NCBI GenBank assembly: GCA_027186245.1
Contig: CP114482.1
Location: 10,249,209 to 10,313,208, forward strand
Length of the DNA: 64,000 nt
From: Coriaria nepalensis
Lineage: Eukaryota > Streptophyta > Magnoliopsida > Cucurbitales > Coriariaceae
Direction: 5' to 3'
Shown here: piece by piece, positions 10,598 through 24,400 of the stretch
Layout of the letters: every line of letters begins with the position of its first letter
Numbering within the stretch: position 1 is the stretch's first letter
Notes under the pieces: model-generated
Databases searched by the model: none
Seen by the model: the letters and a program-made list of their open reading frames with translations, nothing else
What the model was told of the DNA's origin: nothing
Program-made: the position numbers and the translations under genes

Positions 10598-13500
10598 TCA
10601 ATGACGTGATTTCAAGGCTAAACAATGGATAGTTTGCTTGAATATATCTACTGCAAGTTATGCACAAAAGTCTCGTTTAAAGAGCAAAAATAGAATTCGT
10701 TCGAATTGCTTTCAAATGATTTGATGACTAGAAGAGACTCAATGACATGATTTTAAGGCTAAAAGAATGCATAGTTCTCCTCAATGGTTGAATTGGAAGT
10801 TCTGAACGAAAGTCGTGTTTGAAGTGCCAAAAAATAGAATTCTTTCGAATTACTTTTAATTCATTTAATGACTAGAGAAGACTCAATGACATGATTTTAA
10901 GGCTAAACAAACGCATAATTGCCTTCAATAGATCAATTGCATGGTTTGCACAAAAGTCGTGTTCGAAATGTGAAAATTGAAATCGTTTGAATTGATTTCG
11001 AATGATTTATTGAGTAAAAGTGACTCAATGACATGCTTTTAAGGCAATACAGACGCATAGTTTCCATAAAAATATCTAATGCAAATTATGCACGAAAGTC
11101 GTGGTTCAAGTACGAAAATAGATTTCATTAGAATTGCTTTGAAATGATTTAATTTCTAGAGGAGACTCAATGACGTGATTTCAAGGCTAAACAATGGATA
11201 GTTTGCTTGAATATATCTATTGCAAGTTATGCACAAAAGTCTCGTTTAAAGAGAAAAAATAGAATTCGTTCGAATTGCTTTCAAATGATTTGATGACTGG
11301 AAGAGAGTCAATGACATGATTTTAAGGCTAAAAGAATGCATAGTTCTCCTCAATGGTTGAATTGGATGTTCTGAACGAAAGTCGTCTTTGAAGTGCCAAC
11401 AAATAGAATTCTTTCGAATTACTTTTAATTGATTTAATGACTGGAGAAGACTCAATGACATGATTTTAAGGCTAAACAAACGCATAATTGCCTTTAATAG
11501 ATCAATTGCATATTTTGCACAAAAGTCGTGTTTGGAATGCGAAAATAGAAATCGTTTGAATTGATTTCGAATGATTTATTGATTAAAAGTGACTCAATGA
11601 CATACTTTTAAGGCAATATAGACGCATAGCTTTCATAAAAATATCTAATGCAAATTATGCACGAAAGTCGTGGTTCAAGTACGAAAATAGATTTCGTTAG
11701 AATTGCTTTGAAATGATTTAATTTCTAGAACAGAATCAATGACGTGATTTCAAGGCTAAACAATGGATAGTTTGCTTGAATATATCTATTGCAAGTTATG
11801 CACAAAAGTCTCGTTTAAAGAGCAAAAATAGAATTCGTTCGAACTGCTTTCAAATGATTTGATGACTGGAAGAGACTCAATGACATGATTTTAAGGCTAA
11901 AAGAATACATAGTTCTCCTCAATGGTTGAATTTGAAGTTCTGAACGAAAGTCATGTTTGAAGTGCCAAAAAATAGAATTCTTTCGAATTGCTTTTAATTA
12001 ATTTAATGACTAGAGAATACTCAATGATATGATTTTAAGGCTAAACAAACGCATAATTGCCTTCAATATATCAATTGCATGTTTTGCACAAAAGTCGTGT
12101 TTGAAATGTGAAAATAGAAATCGTTTGAATTGATTTCGAATGATTTATTGACTAAAAGTGACTCAACGACCTGATTTTAAGGCTATACAAATGCATAGTT
12201 GCCATCAAAAGATCTAATGCAAATTATGCAAGAAAGTCGTGGTTCAAGTACGAAAATAGATTTCGTTCGAATTGCGTTGAAATGATTTAATTTCTCGAAG
12301 AGACTCAATGACGTGATTTCAAGGCTAAACAATGGATAGTTTGCTTGAATATATCTATTGCAAGTTATGCACAAAAGTCTCGTTTAAAGAGCAAAAATAG
12401 AATTCGTTCGAATTGCTTTCAAATGATTTCATGACTAGAAGAGACACAATGACATGATTTTAAGGCTAAAATAATGCATAGTTCTCCTCAATGGTTGAAT
12501 TGGAAGTTCTGAACGACAGTCGTGTTTGAAGTGCCAAAAAATAGAATTCTTTCGAATTACTTTTAATTAATTTAATGACTAGAGAAGACTCAATGACATG
12601 ATTTTAAGGCTAAACAAACGCATAATTGCCTTCAATAGATCAATTGCATGTTTTGCACAAAAGTCGTGTTCGAAATGTGAAAATTGAAATCATTCGAATT
12701 GATTTCGAATGACTTATTGACTAAAAGTGACTCAATGACATGCTTTTAAGGCAATACAAACGCATAGTTGCCATCAAAATATCTAATGCAAATTGTGCAC
12801 GAAAGTCTTGATTCAACTACGAAAATAGATTTCGTTAGAATTGCTTTGAAATGATTTAATTTCCAGAAGAGACTCAATGACGTGATTTCAAGGCTAAACA
12901 ATGGATAGTTTGCTTGAATATATCTATTGCAAGTTATGCACAAAAGTCTCGTTTAAAGAGCAAAAATAGAATTCGTTCGAATTGCTTTCAAACGATTTGA
13001 TGACTAGAAGAGACTCAATGACATTATTTTAAGGCTAAAAGAATGCATAGTTGTCCTCAATGGTTGAATTTGAAGTTCTGAACGAAAGTCGTGTTTGAAG
13101 TGCCAAAAAATAGAATTCTTTCAAATTACTTTTTATTGATTTAATGACTAGAGAAGACTCAATGACATGATTTTAAGGCTAAACAAACTCATAATTGCCT
13201 TCAATATATCAATTGCATGTTTTGGACAAAAGTCGTGTTTGAAATGCGAAAATAGAAATCGTTTTAATTGATTTCGAATGATTTATTGACTAAAAGTGAC
13301 TCAATGACATGATTTTAAGGCTGTACAAACGCATAGTTGCCATCAAAATATCTAATGCAAATTATGCAAGAAAGTCGTGGTTCAAGTACGAAAATAGATT
13401 TCGTTCGAATTGCTTTGAAATGATTTAATTTCTAGAAGAGACTCAATGACGTGATTTCAAGGCTAAACAATGGATAGTTTGCTTGAATATATCAATTGCA

Positions 13501-14580
13501 AGTTATGCACAAAAGTCTCATTTAAAGAGCAAAAATAGAATTCGTTCCAATTAGTTTTAATTGATTTAATGACTAGAGAAGACTCAATGACATGATTTTA
13601 AGGCTAAAAGAATGCGTAGTTGTCCTCAGTGGTTGAATTTGAAGTTCTGAACGAAAGTCATGTTTGAAGTGCCAAAAAATAAAATTCTTTCGAATTACTT
13701 TTAATTAATTTAATGACTAGAGAAGACTCAATGACATTATTTTAAGGCTAAACAAACGCATAATTGCCTTCAATATATCAATCGCATGTTTTGCACAAAA
13801 GTCGTGTTTGAAAGGTGAACATAGAAATCGTTTGAATTGATTTCGAATGATTTATTGACTAAAAGTGACTCAATGACATGATTTTAAGGCTATACAAACG
13901 CATAGTTGCCATCAAAAGATCTAATGCAAATTATGCAAGAAAGTCGTGGTTCAAGTACGAAAATAGATTTCGTTAGAATTGCTTTGAAATGACTTAATTT
14001 CTAGAAGAGACTCAATGACGTGATTTCAAGGCTAAACAATGGATAGTTTGCTTGAATATATCTATTGCAAATTATGCACAAAAGTCTCGTTTAAACAGCA
14101 AAAATTGAATTCGTTCGAATTGCTTCCAAATGATTTGATGACTAGAAGAGACTCAATGACATGATTTTAAGGCTAAAAGAATGCATAGTTCTCCCCAATG
14201 GTTGAATTGGAAGTTCTGAACGAAAGTCGTGTTTGAAGTGCCAGAAAATAGAATTCTTTCGAATTACTTTTAATTAATTTAATGACTAGAGAAGACTCAA
14301 TGACATGATTTTAAGGCTAAACAAACGCATAATTGCCTTCAATAGATCAATTGCATGTTTTGCACAAAAGTCGTGTTCGAAATGTGAAAATTGAAATCGT
14401 TTGAATTGATTTCGAATGATTTATTGACTAAAAGTGACTCAATCACATGCTTTTAAGGCAATACAGACGCATTGTTTCCATAAAAATATCTAATGCAAAT
14501 TATGCACGAAGGTCGTGGTTCAAGTACGAAAATAGATTTCGTTACAATTGCTTTGAAATGATTTAATTTCTAGAAGAGAC
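10598..14580 (+). repeat. 3,983-bp tandem duplication, copy 2
   Basis: This is the second copy of the seven-tetramer block, directly abutting copy 1, with about 33 bp of a third copy before similarity falls to background at 14,614. It carries the same private features as copy 1, including the A/D chimeric monomer (13,541-13,684) and the GATTTAATTTCTCGAAG and AGAATACATAG variants. Confidence 0.92.
13541..13684 (+). repeat. Second copy of the A/D chimeric monomer
   Basis: This is the counterpart of the 9,558 chimera at an offset of exactly 3,983 bp. The conversion therefore predates the 3,983-bp duplication. The copies differ at 9,679/13,662 (A vs G). Confidence 0.85.
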
Positions 14581-16949
14581 TCAATGACGTGATTTCAAGG
14601 CTAAACAATGGATTGTTTGCTTGAATATATCTATTGCAAGTTATGCACAAAAGTCTCGTTTAAAGAGCAAAAATAGAATTCGTTCGAATTGCTTTCCAAT
14701 GATTTGATGACTAGAAGAGACTCAATGACATGATTTTAAGGCTAAAAGAATGCATAGTTCTCCTTAATGGTTGAATTGGAAGTTCTGAACGAAAGTCGTG
14801 TTTGAAGTGCCAAAAAATAGAATTCTTTCGAATTAGTTTTAATTGATTTAATGACTAGAGAAGACTCAATGACATGATTTTAAGGCTAAACAAACGCATA
14901 ATTTCCTTCAATAGATCAATTGCATGTTTTGCACAAAAGTCGTGTCCGAAATGTGAAAATTGAAATCGTTTGAATTCATTTCGAATGATTTATTGACTAA
15001 AAGTGACTCAATGACATGCTTTTAAGGCAATACAGATGCATAGTTTCCATAAAAATATCTAATGCAAATTATGCACGAAAGTCGTGGTTCAAGTACGAAA
15101 ATAGATTTCGTTAGAATTGCTTTGAAATGATTTAATTTCTAGAAGAGACTCAATGACGTGATTTCAAGGCTAAACAATGGATAGTTTGCTTGAATATATC
15201 TATTGCAAGTTATGCACAAAAGTCCCGTTTAAAGAGCAAAAATAGAATTCGTTCGAATTGCTTTCAAATGATTTGATGAGTAGAAGAGACTCAATGACAT
15301 GATTTTAAGGCTAAAAGAATGCATAGTTCTCCTCAATGGTTGAATTGGAAGTTCTGAACGAAAGTCGTGTTTGAAGTGCCAAAAAATAGAATTCTTTCGA
15401 ATTACTTTTAATTGATTTAATGACTAGAGAAGACCCAATGACATGATTTTAAGGCTAAACAAACGCATAATTTCCTTTAATAGATCAATTGCATGTTTTG
15501 CACAAATGTCGTGTTAGAAATGTGAAAATAGAATTCGTTTGAATTGATTTCGAATGATTTATTGACTAAAAGTGACTCAATGACATGCTTTTAAGGCAAT
15601 ACAAACGTATAGTTGCCATCAAAATATCTAATGCAAATTATGCACGAAAGTCGTGGTTCAAGTACGAAAATAGATTTCGTTAGAATTGCTTTGAAATGAT
15701 TTAATTTCTAGAAGAGACTCAATGACGTGATTTCAAAGCTAAACAATGGATAGTTTGCTTGAATATATCTATTGCAAGTTATGCACAAAAGTCTCGTTTA
15801 AAGAGCAAAAATAGATTTCGTTCGAATTGCTTTCAAATGATTTGATGACTAGAAGAGACTCAATGACATGATTTTAAGGCTAAAAGAATGCATAATTGTC
15901 CTCAATGGTTGAATTTGAACTTCTGAACGAAAGTCGTGTTTGAAGTGCCAAAAAATAGAATTCTTTCGAATTACTTTTAATTGATTTAATGACTAGAGAA
16001 GACCCAATGACATGATTTTAAGGCTAAACAAACGCATAATTTCCTTCAATAGATCAATTGCATGTTTTGCACAAAAGTCGTGTTCGAAATGTGAAAATAG
16101 AAATCGTTTGAATTGATTTCGAATGATTTATTGACTAAAAGTGACTCAATGACATGCTTTTATGGCAATACAAACGCATAGTTGCCATCAAAATCTCTAA
16201 TGCAAATTATGCACGAAAGTCGTGGTTCAAGTACGAAAATAGATTTCGTTAGAATTGCTTTGAAATGATTTAATTTCTAGAAGAGACTCAATGACGTGAT
16301 TTCAAGGCTAAACAATGGATAGTTTCCTTGAATATATCTATTGCAAGCTATGCACAAAAGTCTCGTTTAAAGAGCAAAAATAGAATTCGTTCGAATTGCT
16401 TTCAAATGATTTGATGACTAGAAGAGACTCAATGCCATGATTTTAAGGCTTAAAGAATGCATAGTTGTCCTCAATGGTTGAATTTGAACTTCTGAACGAA
16501 AGTCGTTTTTGAAGTGCCAAAAAATAGAATTCTTTCGAATTACTTTTAATTAATTTAATGACTAGAGAAGACTCAATGACATGATTTTAAGGCTAAACAA
16601 ACGCATAATTGCCTTCAATAGATCAATTGCATGTTTTGCACAAAAGTCGTGTTTGAAATGCGAAAATAGAAATCGTTTGAATTGATTTCGAATGATTTAT
16701 TGACTAAAAGTGACTCAATGACATGATTTTAAGGCTATACAAACCCGTAGTTGCCGTCAAGAGATCTAATGCAAATTATGTACGAAAGTCGTGGTTCAAG
16801 TATGAAAATAGATTTCGTTAGAAATGCTTTGAAATGATTTAATTTCTAGAAGAGACTCAATGACGTGATTTCAAGGCTAAACAATGGATAGTTTGCTTGA
16901 ATATATCTATTGGAAGTTATGCACAAAAGTCTCGTTTAAAGAACAAAAA
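14581..16949 (+). repeat. Plain tetramers without an obvious larger repeat
   Basis: About four A-B-C-D units are present with individual substitutions. I saw no repeat above the tetramer level here. D monomers shift from TTCTCCTCAATGG to TTGTCCTCAATGG with TTTGAACTTCTG, the variant that dominates the next 10 kb. Confidence 0.75.
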
Positions 16950-19900
16950 TAGAATTCGTTCGAATTGCTTTCAAATGATTTGATGACTAGAAGAGACTCA
17001 ATGACATGATTTTAAGGCTAAAAGAATGCATAGTTGTCCTCAATGGTTGAATTTGAACTTCTGAACGAAAGTCGTGTTTGAAGTGCCAAAAAATAGAATT
17101 CTTTCGAATTACTTTTAATTGATTTAATGACTAGAGAAGACTCAATAACATGATTTTAAGGCTAAACAAACGCATAATTTCCTTCAATAGATCAATTGCA
17201 TGTTTTGCACAAAAGTCGTGTTCGAAATGTGAAAACAGAAATCGTTTGAATTGATTTCGAATGATTTATTGACTAAAAGTGACTCAATGACATGCTTTTA
17301 AGGCAATAGAGACGCATAGTTTCCATAAAAATATCTAATGCAAATTATGCACGAAAGTCGTGGTTCAAGTACGAAAATAGATTTTGTTAGAATTGCTTTG
17401 AAATGATTTAATTTCTAGAAGAGACTCAATGACGTGATTTCAAGGCTAAACAATGGATAGTTTGCTTGAATATATCTATTGCAAGTTATGCACAAAAGTC
17501 TCGTTTAAAGAGCAAAAATAGAATTCGTTCGAATTGCTTTCAAATGATTTTATGACTAGAAGAGACTCAATGACATGATTTTAAGGTTAAAATAATGCAT
17601 AGTTCTTCTCAATGGTTGAATTGGAAGTTCTGAACGAAAGTCGTGTTTGAAGTGCCAAAAAATAGAATTCTTTCGAATTACTTTTAATTGATTTAATGAC
17701 TAGAGAAGACTCAATAACATGATTTTAAGGCTAAACAAACGCATAATTTCCTTCAATAGATCAATTGCATGTTTTGCACAAAAGTCGTGTTCGAAATGTG
17801 AAAATAGAAATCGTTTGAATTGATTTCGAATGATTTATTGACTAAAAGTGACTCAATGACATGCTTTTAAGGCAATAGAGACGCATAGTTTCCATAAAAA
17901 TATCTAATGCAAATTATGCACGAAAGTCGTGGTTCAAGTACGAAAATAGATTTCGTTAGAATTGCTTTGAAATGATTTAATTTCTAGAAGAGAATCAATG
18001 ACGTGATTTCAAGGCTAAACAATGGATAGTTTGCTTGAATATATCTATTGGAAGTTATGCACAAAATTCTCGTTTAAAGAGCAAAAATAGAATTCGTTCG
18101 AATTGCTTTCAAATGATTTGATGACTAGAAGAGACTCAATGACATGATTTTAAGGCTAAAAGAATGCATAGTTGTCCTCAATGGTTGAATTTGAACTTCT
18201 GAACGAAAGTCGTGTTTGAAGTGCCAAAAAATAGAATTCTTTCGAATTACTTTTAATTGATTTAATGACTAGAGAAGACTCAATAACATGATTTTAAGGC
18301 TAAACAAACGCATAATTTCCTTCAATAGATCAATTGCATGTTTTGCACAAAAGTCGTGTTCGAAATGTGAAAACAGAAATCGTTTGAATTGATTTCGAAT
18401 GATTTATTGACTAAAAGTGACTCAATGACATGCTTTTAAGGCAATAGAGACGCATAGTTTCCATAAAAATATCTAATGCAAATTATGCACGAAAGTCGTG
18501 GTTCAAGTACGAAAATAGATTTTGTTAGAATTGCTTTGAAATGATTTAATTTCTAGAAGAGACTCAATGACGTGATTTCAAGGCTAAACAATGGATTGTT
18601 TGCTTGAATATATCTATTGCAAGTTATGCACAAAAGTCTCGTTTAAAGAGCAAAAATAGAATTCGTTCGAACTGCTTTCAAATGATTTGATGACTAGAAG
18701 AGACTCAATGACATGATTTTAAGGCTAAAATAATGCATAGTTCTTCTCAATGGTTGAATTGGAAGTTCTGAACGAAAGTCGTGTTTGAAGTGCCAAAAAA
18801 TAGAATTCTTTCGAATTACTTTTAATTGATTTAATGACTAGAGAAGACTCAATAACATGATTTTAAGGCTAAACAAACGCATAATTTCCTTCAATAGATC
18901 AATTGCATGTTTTGCACAAAAGTCGTGTTCGAAATGTGAAAATAGAAATCGTTTGAATTGATTTCGAATGATTTATTGACTAAAAGTGACTCAATGACAT
19001 GCTTTTAAGGCAATAGAGACGCATAGTTTCCATAAAAATATCTAATGCAAATTATGCACGAAAGTCGTGGTTCAAGTACGAAAATAGATTTCGTTAGAAT
19101 TGCTTTGAAATGATTTAATTTCTAGAAGAGAATCAATGACGTGATTTCAAGGCTAAACAATGGATAGTTTGCTTGAATATATCTATTGGAAGTTATGCAC
19201 AAAATTCTCGTTTAAAGAGCAAAAATAGAATTCGTTCGAATTGCTTTCAAATGATTTGATGACTAGAAGAGACTCAATGACATGATTTTAAGGCTAAAAG
19301 AATGCATAGTTGTCCTCAATGGTTGAATTTGAACTTCTGAACGAAAGTCGTGTTTGAAGTGCCAAAAAATAGAATTCTTTCGAATTACTTTTAATTGATT
19401 TAATGACTAGAGAAGACTCAATAACATGATTTTAAGGCTAAACAAACGCATAATTTCCTTCAATAGATCAATTGCATGTTTTGCACAAAAGTCGTGTTCG
19501 AAATGTGAAAACAGAAATCGTTTGAATTGATTTCGAATGATTTATTGACTAAAAGTGACTCAATGACATGCTTTTAAGGCAATAGAGACGCATAGTTTCC
19601 ATAAAAATATCTAATGCAAATTATGCACGAAAGTCGTGGTTCAAGTACGAAAATAGATTTTGTTAGAATTGCTTTGAAATGATTTAATTTCTAGAAGAGA
19701 CTCAATGACGTGATTTCAAGGCTAAAAAATGGATTGTTTGCTTGAATATATCTATTGCAAGTTATGCACAAAAGTCTCGTTTAAAGAGCAAAAATAGAAT
19801 TCGTTCGAACTGCTTTCAAATGATTTGATGACTAGAAGAGACTCAATGACATGATTTTAAGGCTAAAATAATGCATAGTTCTTCTCAATGGTTGAATTGG

Positions 19901-20513
19901 AAGTTCTGAACGAAAGTCGTGTTTGAAGTGCCAAAAAATAGAATTCTTTCGAATTACTTTTAATTGATTTAATGACTAGAGAAGACTCAATAACATGATT
20001 TTAAGGCTAAACAAACGCCTAATTTCCTTCAATAGATCAATTGCATGTTTTGCACAAGAGTCGTGTTCGAAATGTGAAAATAGAAATCGTTTGAATTGAT
20101 TTCGAATGATTTATTGACTAAAAGTGACTCAATGACATGCTTTTAAGGCAATAGAGACGCATAGTTTCCATAAAAATATCTAATGCAAATTATGCACGAA
20201 AGTCGTGGTTCAAGTACGAAAATAGATTTCGTTAGAATTGCTTTGAAATGATTTAATTTCTAGAAGAGAATCAATGACGTGATTTCAAGGCTAAACAATG
20301 GATAGTTTGCTTGAATATATCTATTGGAAGTTATGCACAAAATTCTCGTTTAAAGAGCAAAAATAGAATTCGTTCGAATTGCTTTCAAATGATTTGATGA
20401 CTAGAAGAGACTCAATGACATGATTTTAAGGCTAAAAGAATGCATAGTTGTCCTCAATGGTTGAATTTGAACTTCTGAACGAAAGTCGTGTTTGAAGTGC
20501 CAAAAAATAGAAT
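16950..20513 (+). repeat. 1,138-bp octamer HOR, three copies
   Basis: A-monomer landmarks at 17,100, 18,238, 19,376 and 20,514 are exactly 1,138 bp apart. Two alternating tetramers are repeated. One carries GTGAAAACAGAAATCG and a D with TTCTTCTCAATGG. The other carries GTGAAAATAGAAATCG, C with CTATTGGAAG plus AAAATTCTCG, and D with TTGTCCTCAATGG. All share the A variant ACTCAATAACATG. The left edge is approximate. Confidence 0.85.
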
Positions 20514-23500
20514 TCTTTCAAATTACTTTTAATTAATTTAATGACTAGAGAAGACTCAATGACATGATTTTAAGGGTAAACAAACGCACCATTGCCTTCA
20601 ATAGATCAATTGCATGTTTTGCACAAAAGTCGTGTTCGAAATGTGAAAATAGAAATCGTTTGAATTGATTTCGAATGATTTATTGACTAAAAGTGACTCA
20701 ATGACATGATTTTAAGGCTATACAAACGCATAGTTGCCATCAAAAGATGTAACGGAAATTATGCACGAAAGTCGTGGTTCAAGTACGAAAATAGATTTCG
20801 TTAGAATTGCTTTGAAATGATTTAATTTCTAGAAGAGAATCAATGACGTGATTTCAAGGCTAAACAATGGATAGTTTGCTTGAATATATCTATTGGAAGT
20901 TATGCACAAAATTCTCGTTTAAAGAGCAAAAATAGAATTCGTTCGAATTGCTTTCAAATGATTTGATGACTAGAAGAGACTCAATGACATGATTTTAAGG
21001 CTAAAAGAATGCATAGTTGTCCTCAATGGTTGAATTTGAACTTCTGAACGAAAGTCGTGTTTGAAGTGCCAAAAAATAGAATTCTTTCGAATTACTTTTA
21101 ATTGATTTAATGACTAGAGAAGACTCAATAACATGATTTTAAGGCTAAACAAACGCATAATTTCCTTCAATAGATCAATTGCATGTTTTGCACAAAAGTC
21201 GTGTTCGAAATGTGAAAACAGAAATCGTTTGAATTGATTTCGAATGATTTATTGACTAAAAGTGACTCAATGACATGCTTTTAAGGCAATAGAGACGCAT
21301 AGTTTCCATAAAAATATCTAATGCAAATTATGCACGAAAGTCGTGGTTCAAGTACGAAAATAGATTTCGTTAGAATTGCTTTGAAATGATTTTATTTCTA
21401 GAAGAGACTCAATGACGTGATTTCAAGGCTAAACAATGGATAGTTTGCTTGAATATATCTATTGCAAGTTATGCACAAAAGTCTCGTTTAAAGAGCAAAA
21501 ATCGAATTCGTTCGAATTGCTTTCAAATGATTTGATGACTAGAAGAGACTCAATGACATGATTTTAAAGCTAAAAGAATGCATAGTTGTCCTCAATGGTT
21601 GAATTTGAACTTCTGAACGAAAGTCGTGTTTGAAGTGCCAAAAAATAGAATTCTTTCGAATTACTTTTAATTGATTTAATGACTAGAGAAGACTCAATAA
21701 CATGATTTTAAGGCTAAACAAACGCCTAATTTCCTTCAATAGATCAATTGCATGTTTTGCACAAAAGTCGTGTTCGAAATGTGAAAACAGAAATCGTTTG
21801 AATTGATTTCGAATGATTTATTGACTAAAAGTGACTCAATGACATGCTTTTAAGGCAATAGAGACGCATAGTTTCCATAAAAATATCTAATGCAAATTAT
21901 GCACGAAAGTCGTGGTTCAAGTACGAAAATAGATTTCGTTAGAATTGCTTTGAAATGATTTAATTTCTAGAAGAGACTCAATGACGTGATTTCAAGGCTA
22001 AACAATGGATAGTTTGCTTGAATATATCTATTGCAAGTTATGCACAAAAGTCTCGTTTAAAGAGCAAAAATAGAATTCGTTCGAATTGCTTTCAAATGAT
22101 TTGATGACTAGAAGAGACTCAATGACATGATTTTAAAGCTAAAAGAATGCATAGTTGTCCTCAATGGTTGAATTTGAACTTCTGAACGAAAGTCGTGTTT
22201 GAAGTGCCAAAAAATAGAATTCTTTCAAATTACTTTTAATTGATTTAATGACTAGAGAAGACTCAATAACATGATTTTAAGGCTAAACAAACGCATAATT
22301 TCCTTCAATAGATCAATTGCATGTTTTGCACAAAAGTCGTGTTCGAAATGTGAAAACAGAAATCGTTTGAATTGATTTCGAATGATTTATTGACTAAAAG
22401 TGACTCAATGACATGCTTTTAAGGCAATAGAGACGCATAGTTTCCATAAAAATATCTAATGCAAATTATGCACGAAAGTCGTGGTTCAAGTACGAAAATA
22501 GATTTTGTTAGAATTGCTTTGAAATGATTTAATTTCTAGAAGAGACTCAATGACGTGATTTCAAGGCTAAACAATGGATTGTTTGCTTGAATATATCTAT
22601 TGCAAGTTATGCACAAAAGTCTCGTTTAAAGAGCAAAAATAGAATTCGTTCGAACTGCTTTCAAATGATTTGATGACTAGAAGAGACTCAATGACATGAT
22701 TTTAAGGCTAAAATAATGCATAGTTCTTCTCAATGGTTGAATTGGAAGTTCTGAACGAAAGTCGTGTTTGAAGTGCCAAAAAATAGAATTCTTTCGAATT
22801 ACTTTTAATTGATTTAATGACTAGAGAAGACTCAATAACATGATTTTAAGGCTAAACAAACGCCTAATTTCCTTCAATAGATCAATTGCATGTTTTGCAC
22901 AAAAGTCGTGTTCGAAATGTGAAAATAGAAATCGTTTGAATTGATTTCGAATGATTTATTGACTAAAAGTGACTCAATGACATGATTTTAAGGCTATACA
23001 AACGCATAGTTGCCATCAAAAGATGTAACGGAAATTATGCACGAAAGTCGTGGTTCAAGTACGAAAATAGATTTCGTTAGAATTGCTTTGAAATGATTTA
23101 ATTTCTAGAAGAGAATCAATGACGTGATTTCAAGGCTAAACAATGGATAGTTTGCTTGAATATATCTATTGGAAGTTATGCACAAAATTCTCGTTTAAAG
23201 AGCAAAAATAGAATTCGTTCGAATTGCTTTCAAATGATTTGATGACTAGAAGAGACTCAATGACATGATTTTAAGGCTAAAAGAATGCATAGTTGTCCTC
23301 AATGGTTGAATTTGAACTTCTGAACGAAAGTCGTGTTTGAAGTGCCAAAAAATAGAATTCTTTCAAATTACTTTTAATTAATTTAATGACTAGAGAAGAC
23401 TCAATGACATGATTTTAAGGGTAAACAAACGCACCATTGCCTTCAATAGATCAATTGCATGTTTTGCACAAAAGTCGTGTTCGAAATGTGAAAATAGAAA

Positions 23501-24400
23501 TCGTTTGAATTGATTTCGAATGATTTATTGACTAAAAGTGACTCAATGACATGATTTTAAGGCTATACAAACGCATAGTTGCCATCAAAAGATGTAACGG
23601 AAATTATGCACGAAAGTCGTGGTTCAAGTACGAAAATAGATTTCGTTAGAATTGCTTTGAAATGATTTAATTTCTAGAAGAGAATCAATGACGTGATTTC
23701 AAGGCTAAACAATGGATAGTTTGCTTGAATATATCTATTGGAAGTTATGCACAAAATTCTCGTTTAAAGAGCAAAAATAGAATTCGTTCGAATTGCTTTC
23801 AAATGATTTGATGACTAGAAGAGACTCAATGACATGATTTTAAGGCTAAAAGAATGCATAGTTGTCCTCAATGGTTGAATTTGAACTTCTGAACGAAAGT
23901 CGTGTTTGAAGTGCCAAAAAATAGAATTCTTTCGAATTACTTTTAATTGATTTAATGACTAGAGAAGACTCAATAACATGATTTTAAGGCTAAACAAACG
24001 CATAATTTCCTTCAATAGATCAATTGCATGTTTTGCACAAAAGTCGTGTTCGAAATGTGAAAACAGAAATCGTTTGAATTGATTTCGAATGATTTATTGA
24101 CTAAAAGTGACTCAATGACATGCTTTTAAGGCAATAGAGACGCATAGTTTCCATAAAAATATCTAATGCAAATTATGCACGAAAGTCGTGGTTCAAGTAC
24201 GAAAATAGATTTCGTTAGAATTGCTTTGAAATGATTTTATTTCTAGAAGAGACTCAATGACGTGATTTCAAGGCTAAACAATGGATAGTTTGCTTGAATA
24301 TATCTATTGCAAGTTATGCACAAAAGTCTCGTTTAAAGAGCAAAAATAGAATTCGTTCGAATTGCTTTCAAATGATTTGATGACTAGAAGAGACTCAATG
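20514..24400 (+). repeat. 2,845-bp (five-tetramer) block repeated, second copy partial
   Basis: The rare A variant TCTTTCAAATTAC with GGGTAAACAAACGCACC occurs at 20,514 and 23,359, 2,845 bp apart. The rare C variant GATTTTATTTCTAG occurs at about 21,391 and 24,236, the same offset. The B variant GATGTAACGGAAATTATG recurs at about 20,747, 23,023 and 23,592 (offsets 2,276 and 569). The match stops near 24,405, where a distinct D variant appears. Confidence 0.8.
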
